Shown: positions 28,166-38,600 of the stretch, piece after piece
Numbering within the stretch: the first letter of the stretch is position 1
How the letters are laid out: each line of letters begins with the position of its first letter
Assembly (NCBI RefSeq): GCF_009733925.1
Contig: NZ_WOEI01000002.1
Coordinates: 1 to 64,000 of the forward strand
Reading direction: 5' to 3'
DNA length: 64,000 bases
Origin: Streptobacillus canis
Lineage (GTDB): Bacteria; Fusobacteriota; Fusobacteriia; Fusobacteriales; Leptotrichiaceae
Notes under the pieces: model-generated
Told to the model about the DNA's origin: nothing
Databases searched by the model: none
The model's input: the letters and a program-made list of their open reading frames with translations, nothing else
Translations under genes and position numbers: made by a program

Positions 28166-28174
28166 TGATATAAT
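28166..28174 (+). promoter_or_regulatory. Extended -10 promoter of the tpsB-tpsA operon
   Basis: TATAAT at 28169-28174 is preceded by TG (TGATATAAT). Transcription would begin near 28181, downstream of the ATG at 28158, so the tpsB start must be later, at 28218. Confidence 0.5.
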
Positions 28175-28217
28175 GAAGTTGTCTGAAAAAATAATACATG
28201 TTAAAAGGAAGGGAAAA

Positions 28218-29675
28218 ATGTTATTAAAAAATAAGAAAAAATTACTATTTTTTATATTTTTTTCATTAACAATGAAATCGTTTGCATTAACAGGTAATAT
28301 AAAAAATATAGAATTTGAAGGAGAACATCCTATAAAGAATATTTTACAAAAAAATGCAAAAGATCATTTGAATGAAAATATAGATAAAGAAAAAATAGTT
28401 GAATTAATGAATGAATTTACAACAATATTAATAAATTTTGGATATCCAACAAGTAGTATTTCTTTTAAAGAAGGTAATATTAATAATGGAGATTTAGTTT
28501 TTAAGATTAATGCTGGTAAAATTGATAAAATATATATACAAGGGAAAGATGATGAAAAATCTAAAAAGAAAATATTATCAGCCTTTGGTAATTATGAAGG
28601 AGAAATTTTAAAAATACATAATTTAGATCAGGGTATTGAAAACTTAAATGTAAGAGGTTCTAATCATTTAATGGAAATACAAGCAAGTGAAAAAGAAGGT
28701 TATTCTAATATAGTAATAAAAGAAAAAGAAGAAAGAAAAGAAGGTTATTTTGATTTAAGTATAGATAATATAGGAACTAAAATAAATGAAGCAAATATTA
28801 CAGGAATTTATTCAAACTCTAATATTTTGGGATATAATGATAAACTATATTTTTCTTATTCTACACTGATTAATAAAGAAATCTTAAAAAATAATAGGCA
28901 TATAATAAATTTAGCTTATGAAATTCCTTATAGGAATAATAATTTTTCTTATGATGTTAATATTATAAAGACTAATGGATATATTAAAGGGAAAAAAAGT
29001 GAAATTAAAAATAATAATTTAACAGTAACACAAAAATTTAAAGTAGCTACAAATGTACATAGAACGTCAAAATCTAAAACAAATCTTTTTGGTAGTTTAA
29101 ATGTTATAACTGTTGATTCAAGAATAGCTGATCAAAAAATATCAGTTCAATCAAAGACTAAATTTGATTTAACACTTGGTTTAAATCATAAAGATAAGGT
29201 ATTAGGAGGAGATTTAAATTTTAATTTTACATATGATAGAGGTATTAGAAAAACAGGTAGTGATAAATTTAAGTCGGAATTAAGATATAATATTCAAAAA
29301 CCTTTAAAAAATAGAAATATTTTAGAATATGATGTTAAGATGTCAGCTTCAGTAATAAGGGGAAGGGAAAATGTTTCTTTAGGAGGTGAAAGTACTGTAA
29401 GAGGATATAATGAAACAAATATATATGGTAATATGGGAGCATTTATGCAAAATACTTTATCATATAATATAAAAAAGGAAAAATATAGTGTAATACCATA
29501 TTTAGGTATGGATATGGGTGCTACAGAAAATGGGAGTATATTTGGTATAACTGCAGGGATTAAAGCTAATGTAGGTAAATTTAGTTCAAGAATAAGTTAT
29601 TCAAAAGGACTAAAATCAGTTGATAAACAAAAAAGAGAGAATATCTTTGACTTTAATCTAGCATATTCATTTTAG
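28218..29675 (+). CDS. TpsB two-partner secretion outer-membrane transporter (FhaC/ShlB type)
   Basis: A 485-residue Omp85-superfamily pore that should export the TpsA protein encoded next. A signal peptide (LLFFIFFSLTMKSFA) precedes POTRA-like domains (about 30-190) and a beta-barrel ending in FDFNLAYSF. The conserved VRGY motif, Val394 to Tyr397, is present as in TpsB plugs. The start at 28218 has a good RBS (GGAAGGG) and begins right before the signal peptide. An upstream ATG at 28158 would add a poor N-terminus. The TpsA gene follows 15 nt later. Confidence 0.88.
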   Translation: MLLKNKKKLLFFIFFSLTMKSFALTGNIKNIEFEGEHPIKNILQKNAKDHLNENIDKEKIVELMNEFTTILINFGYPTSSISFKEGNINNGDLVFKINAGKIDKIYIQGKDDEKSKKKILSAFGNYEGEILKIHNLDQGIENLNVRGSNHLMEIQASEKEGYSNIVIKEKEERKEGYFDLSIDNIGTKINEANITGIYSNSNILGYNDKLYFSYSTLINKEILKNNRHIINLAYEIPYRNNNFSYDVNIIKTNGYIKGKKSEIKNNNLTVTQKFKVATNVHRTSKSKTNLFGSLNVITVDSRIADQKISVQSKTKFDLTLGLNHKDKVLGGDLNFNFTYDRGIRKTGSDKFKSELRYNIQKPLKNRNILEYDVKMSASVIRGRENVSLGGESTVRGYNETNIYGNMGAFMQNTLSYNIKKEKYSVIPYLGMDMGATENGSIFGITAGIKANVGKFSSRISYSKGLKSVDKQKRENIFDFNLAYSF

Positions 29676-29690
29676 GGAGAAGGAAAATTT

Positions 29691-32600
29691 ATGAACATTT
29701 TACAAAAAGCAGAAAGAATATTAAAAAGTAGTTTAAAAGAGAAAAAAAGATTAACACGTACGCTAGTAATTACTTTTTTAATTACAGGATCAATAAGTAA
29801 TTTTGGGTCAGTAAAAGGTAAAGATGTAGAATATGAAGGTTCATATTTTAAAGGTTACACATATATTTCAGATATAGAAAAACCTAATGAAAAAGGTGTA
29901 TCACATAATAAATATGACCAATTATATCTAAATAAAGATAATTTAATATTTAATAACTCAGTTTTAAAAAATGAATCAGACTATGAAAAATCAAAAATAT
30001 TAAATAAATATTTAGATGAAAATAAAAAATTAGAAGGAACTGAGGCAAAAGTAATTATTGCAGAAGTAGATCCATATTATGAAACATATTTAGGGAAAAC
30101 ACAAGTAGAAATATATGGTAAGTCAGCAGATTTAATAATAGCAAATGAAAGTGGATTTACAGTTAACGGTGCAAAATTTCATAATGTAAATAGTTTAACC
30201 TTAAATACTGGGAAATATGATAAAGAAAAAAATGAATTTAATATATCTAAAGGAAATATAGAAATTAAAGGTAATGGTTTAGATATAGAAGGTAATAATA
30301 AAGAGTTAAATATTGAAGGTCAAAATATATATGTTAATACAACTTTAGGAAGTAAAGAAAATAAAGGTTTAAATATTAATTTAAAAGCAAAAAATGGATT
30401 TATAGAAACATCTAAATATGGTTCTATGTATGGAAATAGAATACTTTTAAAAGTTGAAGGAGAAAATTCTGGAATAAAACATAATTCTAAAGAAATAGTT
30501 GTAGCAGATGAATTAGTTATAGATTCTGCTACAGGAGATATTAAAATTAATGATGTTAAAGTAGGTAATAATTTAATAATTAAAGCTAAAAATGAAGATA
30601 AACTTAAATTTGATGGATTAGTAGATGTGGGTAATAAATTTACATTAAATTTAAAAGAAATGACAGCGAAAGATGAAGAATCATATATTAATAATATTAT
30701 AGGTCAAGAAAAAATTTACCAAAGATACTATGATACAAAAAGAGAAAAAGAAGAATTAGATAAACAAAAAGACAAATCTAAATATAATCTATTAAATATT
30801 TTACTTCCAAATAAAGTAAAAGTGGGAGATTCAATAGGTATAATATTTGGTGAAGATAAAGATGATGAAAAAATAAAAAAATTCAACAAAGAAACACCTA
30901 TAGAAGATACATTATTATCAGAAGAAGAATATAATAAGAAAAAAGAAGAATTAAAGAAAGAAACTGTTGAAGATAGAGAAAAAAAATATAAAGAAAAAGT
31001 AGAAAAATATAAAAGTGAAAAAATATATGTAATTAATACAAGAGATAAACAAGAAAAAGAAAGTTTTGATTTTGATACAGAAATAGAAAGAGAAAAAGAA
31101 AAACCAAGAGAAGATGGATATAAGCTTAAAAACTTAAATGAAGAATCATTTAAAGTTAAACTTGCACTAAATTCTCAAGGAAAAATAAAACTTTATGAAA
31201 ATCAAGAAGATAAAGCAACATTAATAGATATTAATGCAGCAAAACATGACGGTATATCACATAACTATTTTTCTAAATTTAGCGTTGATAAAGACTATAG
31301 TATATTATTAAATAATAATAGTGAAGATAAGGATATAATATCTCAAGCATTATCTAAAAATATAAGACATAAAAATGAAAACCTATATTATGGTTCAGCT
31401 AAAATAATCCTTAATGAAGTATTAAATACTAAAGAAGAAGCTACAAATCTTGCTGGTAAATTAGAGTTATTAGGAGAAAGTGCGGATGTAATAATAGCAA
31501 ATGAAAATGGGATAATAGTTAATGGCGGAGAATTTTTTAATATTGATAATTTATCATTAAGTACAGGTAAATTTAAAAAAGCCCATAAGGGAGATTATGA
31601 ATTTGAAAATAATAGAAAAAAAGATGTAGAAGTTAAAACAGATATTAATGTAAAAAATATATTAATAGAAAGTAAAGAGTTTACAGTTAATGATAAAATT
31701 AATTTTAGAAATGCTAGAATATATACTACAGAAAATGTAACTATAAATAATAATATTTATGCAGAAGGTAATTTTAGAATTAATGCTAATGGAGAATTTA
31801 TAAATAAAGCTAAAATATTTGGTGAAGTAGTAAGTTTAAAAGGTTCAAAATTTACAAATGAGGGAAATGCAGAAATAGAAGCTGCAAGTACTCTATATTT
31901 AGCATCTAAAGATAATGATTTTATAAATAAAGGTAATATAGCTTCAGATGCATATTTAACTATTAGATCAAATAATAAAATTATTAATGAAGGTAAAATA
32001 GAACATAAAGGAACAGATTTTAGTGAACATACTGGAGATAGTAATATTTTTATTCAAGGTAAAGATTTAGAAAATAAATCAAGTATTTTATCTAAAGGTG
32101 GAATTAGTTTACATATAGAAAATTTAAAAAATGAAAAAACAGCAACTATTAAAGCTACAGGAGATATTAGAGGAAATATTCAAAATGATTTAAATAACCA
32201 TGGTAAAATTTTATCAGATTCTACACTATATCTAGAAGTAGAAAAAGATCTAGTAAATAAAACTGACGGAAATAATACAGCATTTAGAAATTCAGATAAT
32301 CAAGCTGTAATATCTGGAAATAGAGCAGAAATTTATGTTAAAGGTAATGTTAAAAATGAAGATAAATCATTAATAATAGGTGGTAAAAATGGAATAAGAA
32401 TTACTGCTGAAAATATTATTAATGATAATTCAGTTATTTATTCATCAGGAGCTATTGCACTTGAAGTTAATAAAGATATAGAAAATAAAAATGAATCTTT
32501 AATCAAAGCTCAAGGTAAGGGATTAATTGTTGCAGAAAAAGTAACAAATAATTTATCAAATATAGAAACTGAAGGTAGTTTAGCAATTAGAGCAGATGAA

Positions 32601-35600
32601 TTAAAAAATCTGGGTGAAAGTACTGAAGTTAAAATAGAAAATGGAGAAACTAAGGAATATAGCAGAGGGTTAAAAATTAAAGAAGCTGGTTGGAAATCTT
32701 GGTATAATGGATATTATTTAAAGTTAACTATACCAGATGAAAAAGCATATTTAGAAGCAAAAGGTTCTTTAATTAGATCTGGAGCTAATTTAACGATTAC
32801 TGGTAAAAAAGGGGTATGGGAAACAGGGAAGAAAATATTAAATAAAGATTCAGCTATACTTGCAAATGGTAATATATATATAGATGCAGAAACTGAAAAT
32901 GTTACTACTACACATAAAAGAAAAGCTATAGATATACTTAAAAAAATTAATGTAAGTATAAGCTGGGATACTTCATCTTTAGTAAATAGTAATACTGTTT
33001 TTGAATCAGCCGAAGTTGCAAATAAAAATCTTTATGACTTATTAAAATCTGGAGAACTTAATAACGATAATGGAAGATATTTTGAATTATTAAAAAATGC
33101 AAATATTCCAGAACTTGATAAAGTATTAAGTTTAGTATTAGGTAAAGATTGGAAATATAAAAACAGAGTTGATACTAAATTTGATGAAGATAAAGAAATA
33201 AATTACTATAGTTTAAGAAATAAAGCATTAATTAGTGCTGGGAAAAATATAGTAATGGCTTATGGAAGTTTAAAAAATAGTGATCAAGCGGAAAATATTG
33301 AAGGTAAAGGTTATAGAGATAGTTATGATGCTGATGCATTTTATGAAAGAGTAATAGAAGTAGGTAATGGCAGCGAAACAACTATACAAGATACAATAAA
33401 TAAAGTATTGCCAAAAGATAATGGAATATATAAAGAAAATAAAGATGGTAAATATAAATATGTTACTTCTGAATATATAAAGGATAAAGATCAGTATAAA
33501 GGTTTAGAATATCTAGAAGCTAATGTAAATAAAGAATTAAGATCAACTAAAGATAGTAAAGTTATAGGAGATGAATTTTATCAAAATAATATGATAAATA
33601 ATATGTTATCTAATATTAATGATAAAAATCTAAAACCTTCTAAAGAAACAGTTGATAATTTATTAACTCAAGCAAGTATTGAAGGAAATAGACTAGGATT
33701 AAAAATAGGTAAATCACTTACTCAAGAAGAAGTTAATAAATTAGAAAAAGATATAGTTTGGTATGTAGAAACTGAAATTAAAGGAGCGAAAGTATTAACT
33801 CCTGTGATTTATTTATCTAAAAAAACTGAAGGAAGAATTAAAGGAAAAGATAAAAATAATTTTTCATCTGTAGTTGCTGGAGAAAATATAATAACTAGTC
33901 GTATTAAGAATATTGAAAATAAAAACTCACAAATTAGTTCAGAGAATAATGTAATATTATCTACAGAAAAACTAACAAATCAAGGGAATAAGGGATTTGA
34001 TACAAATATTAGTGCTAAAAATAAAGTTATAATAGATGCAGAAGAAGATGTAAGATTAGAGCTTTCAAGAATAGAAGCACAAAATGGAATATCTTTACTT
34101 GGTAATAATGTAGAGGTTAAAGCAAGTGAAATTAAATCTGAAGAAGGAAATGTAAATATTAGAGCTAAAGAAAACTTAAATATATCTGATAAAATAACAG
34201 AGGAATCAACTTCAACTGATAAAGCTATATCTGATGTATTTGAACATAGTTATGAACAAACAAGTTCTAAAGAGCAAAAAAGTATTAAGTCTAAAATAGA
34301 AGGGAAAAATGTTTCATTAATAGCTGCAGAAGATGTTAATATTAAAGCATCTGATGTAGAAGCTAAAAAAGTTTTAGAAATAAATGGTAAGGATGTAAAT
34401 ATTTCAAGTTCTATTAGTAAAAAAGAAGAAAAAGGGAATAAAACTTCATCAGGATTTGGTGAAATAATTTCTAATACTTCATTTGATATTAAAAAAGAAC
34501 AAGTGAATAAATCAAATATTAAATCAGGAGTTGCAACAAATATTGAAGCAAGAAAAGATTTAAATATTAAAGGAAGTAATATTCATGGAGAAGAGTATTT
34601 AAAATTACAGGCTAAAGAAAATATTAATATAGAAAATGAAACTAGAAAAATAGAAGAAAAAATTGCTCAAGAAAGAGCAAGATATGTTTCATATGAAAAT
34701 AGAAGTAAAGAAGAAACATTAACTAAAGTTGAGTCAAGTAATATTACTTCAAAAGGAGCTTTAGAGGTATTAACTGATAAAGGAAATATAAAGATTAAAG
34801 GTTCTAACGTAGTTGCAAATTCAGGTAATATTAATAGTGGAAAAGATATTAATATAGAAGCTGTAGAAGAAACGTATACAAGTAATTTAAAAGACTTAAC
34901 AATTTCTTTAAGTGCTGGTGGAGGAGCTGGAGTTACAGGACTTGGAGTTGAAGGGAAAATAGATAGTATAGATGGTATATCTTCTTCAATTACAAATGAA
35001 TATAGTAAAGAAGTAAAAAATAGACATGCTAAAATAGCTAATCTTGCTAATGCAGATGCGGGAGTAAAAGTAGGATTTAAAACTAAAGATGTACAAGTAA
35101 ATAATTTTAAAAATTCTAATATAATCATAGGTAGTGAAGGTGCTGATATTACAGCTAAAAAAGCTATTGATTTAGGGGGATTAAATGCTGCAAGTAAAGG
35201 TAATGTAAATATTAAAGCAGGAGAAATTAAATCTACTAAAAAAACTAATACATATAATGAAAAATCTCATGACATTAATGTAACTTTAAAACAAAGTGGT
35301 ACTGTAAATAGTTCAGTTTTAGATTCTGTAAATACAGTAAATGAAATAGCAACTGATGTTAAAAATAATGAACTTAATGAAACACTTACAGCATTAAAAG
35401 TTGCAGGTGCAGCGACTAATCTATTATTTAATGATAGTATTGGATCTCAATCTAAACAAAGTGTAGGTATTTCTTATACTAGAACAGGTGTAGAAAAAGA
35501 AAGTATAAATAAAACAAATATTAATTCAGATAATAATGTATCTATAGAAACTACAAAAGGGGATATTACATTAAATAATGTAGATGTAAAAGCTGGAGAT

Positions 35601-38600
35601 AAACTTAAATTAAAATCAGAAAAAGATATTAATTTAATCGGAGGAAAGAATAGAACTTCTATTGAAAAAATTAATATAGAAGCAGAAGTTAGAGGAACAC
35701 AAAGCGCAGGAGTTAGTGCATTATTTGGTGCAAATTCTCAATTAGGAGCAGGCGGAAATGTTGGACTTACTTATGAAAATAATAAAGAAAAAACTACCGA
35801 TATTTCTAAACTTAGTGCAAATAATGTAGAAATAGAATCTAAAGAAAGTACAAAACTTGAAGGAGCTAAAGTTCATGCTAATAGAAATGCTAAAGTGAAA
35901 GTTGGAAAAGATTTAATTATTAAATCTACATTAGATGAAGTGGATAATAAAAAGATAAAATCTGAAGTAGGAGGAAATATTTCATTAGGTGTTGCAAGTA
36001 ATACTTTACTTGCAGGAAGAATAAGTGGAAATGCATCAGCTGGATATATTTATGAACAAGGAAACAAAATTAGTGAACAAAGTGGAATTACTTCAAATGG
36101 TTCTTTAGATGTGGATGTTAAGAATAATTTAGAATTAGAAGCAGGAGTATTAGGGTCTAAGAATAAAAAAGGTAAATTAAATGTTGAAGGTGAAATTAAA
36201 ACTAAAAATATAACTACTGAAGAAAAAGCCGGAGGAGCAATAGTTGGTGGTTCTGGAGGACTTACAGGTGAAATTGGTGCAGATATAGAAATAGGAGATT
36301 CTAAAGATAAACAACAAATTTCAAAATCAGTATTAGGATTTGAAAATGTTAATTCATTAGATGTAGAAACTAATTTAGATAATGCGCAAGAGATAACTAA
36401 AGATAGCTTTAAAAAAGGCGGAGCAGCTAGTTTAAGTTTTTCAGTTAAAGATAGCAAAAATATTATTCAAAAAGCTAAAAATTTAAAGAATAAAATTAGT
36501 AAAAATAAAGATGAAAAAGTAACAAAAGATAACCCAATATATGAAAGTTTAGAGACTAAAAAAGTTTTAACAAATAGACCATTACCAGAAGTACCTGGAA
36601 AAGCTATTGATGAAAAAGAAAAATCTGATGGGATATATGAAGAAATAAAAAAATCTAAAGATGTAGATAAGTACGATGGATTAACAAAAGAAGAATTCCA
36701 AGAAAGAGAAAAAGCACTTCAAAAGAATTTAAAAGAAATTGAAGAGTATGAAAAGGAATTAAAAGCTAAGAAATCAGAAACTAAGGTAGAAAAAGAAGTT
36801 GTTAAAGGATTTGGAAATACACCATATATACCAAAACAATTAAGTAATGCAGAAAAAGAAGCTTTATTTGCTAAAACACGTAAAAATGCTGAAAATAAAG
36901 ATGTACAAAAAGAAGCGGTAGATAAACTTAAGAAAATTGCACAAAATTCTGAAAATATACCTAAAGAACATCTTTTAAATAAATTAAATGAAGTAGTGTA
37001 TGGTTATGATAATGATACAGTTGCAAAAATAGTTGAAAAATCAGCTGAAAATGCTACAAAAATTGTTGTTCCTGATACTGTAGATAAAAACAAACTTACA
37101 AATAATGATAGAAAAGAAATAGGTAAAATATTTGAAAATGTTAAATTTAATGAATCTTATGAAGAAGTAAGAAAAGAAGTAGATAGTAAAATTTTTGATA
37201 AATTATCTAAAGATCCTGAATTTAAGAAAATTATGAATACTAACTTAAGTGGAAATGAAGAAAATTTAAGAAAATTATTTGAAATTGTTTCTACTGCTAA
37301 AAAAGATGCATTTAAAGAAGTTACAGGGATTGAAGTAGAAAAACCTAAATTAGTATTAGAAGATAAAAAAGGTAAAGTAAAAACACATGGTAATTATCTT
37401 GAAGATATAGTTACTATGAATATAGTAGCACCAATTAAAAGTAAGAGTAAAAAAGATCAAAATAAAGAGTTATTAAATACAATAATACATGAATTAACTC
37501 ATCATGATCAAGCATATCTTGCTAAAAATAAAGATAATTCTGAATTATCTTCTAAAGTTAAAAATGATGCTAATTTATTTGCGTTAAATCAAGAATTATA
37601 TATTACAACAGATTCTCATGTACATGGTTATGCAAAACAACCATTAGAAAGAGAAGCTTTTAAATCAGCAGATAATTTAAGTGATAGTTTATTCCAAAAA
37701 GTATATAAATCAGATATTGATTCTAAAAAATTATTTGAAGAAGCAAAGAAAAAGGCAAGAGAAAAAGATTCAGCAAAAGAAGCTGAGAAAAAACTTAAAA
37801 TAATTGCAGAGTATTCTAAAAATATACCTAAAGAGCATTTATTAAATGCTGTAGAAAAAATATCTTATGGATTAAGTGCAGAGGAAAATGAAGTACTTAG
37901 AAAGAAATCAAATGAAGAAGGTACTAAGTTTGTAAGACCTGATACTATTGAAGAATTTACAGGATCTAATCTTAATAACATGGCTAAAATATTAAGAAAT
38001 ATACAATTTGACGAAGCATATGTTGAATTAAGAGAAAAAATTAATGATAGAATTACTGAAAAATTAGATCAAAATCCAGAATTCCATAGATTAATGAAAA
38101 CTAAACTTGCAGGAAATCAAGAAAATATAACTAAATTATTTAATATGGTAGAACAAGTTAAAAGAGAAACTTTAAAAGAACTTGCAGGAATAGATGGAAA
38201 AGCAGCTGAAATCGATGTAAGAACAAATAAGGGCGCACTTTCATTAGGACAAGGTTATTATGATAAAAGAGTAGTTCATACAAATATTGTTCCTTTCTTT
38301 GATTTTGCTAAAACTCAAAAGATGAATAATAAATCAATATTAAATACTATAGTTCATGAGCTAACTCATCATGATCAAGCAGAACTTGCAAGAAATAAAG
38401 ATAAAAATATAGCAGATGAAATTAAAAATGATGCTAAACTTTTAAGTTTAAATCAAGTATTCTATATTAGTCCTAATGGATTAAATTATCTAGATTATAA
38501 AAATCAGCCATTAGAAAGGGAAGCTTTCTATTCTGGAGATAAATTAGGAGAAAAATTAACTAAGCTTGTTGATAAAGGATATACTGGAGGATTAAGAGAA

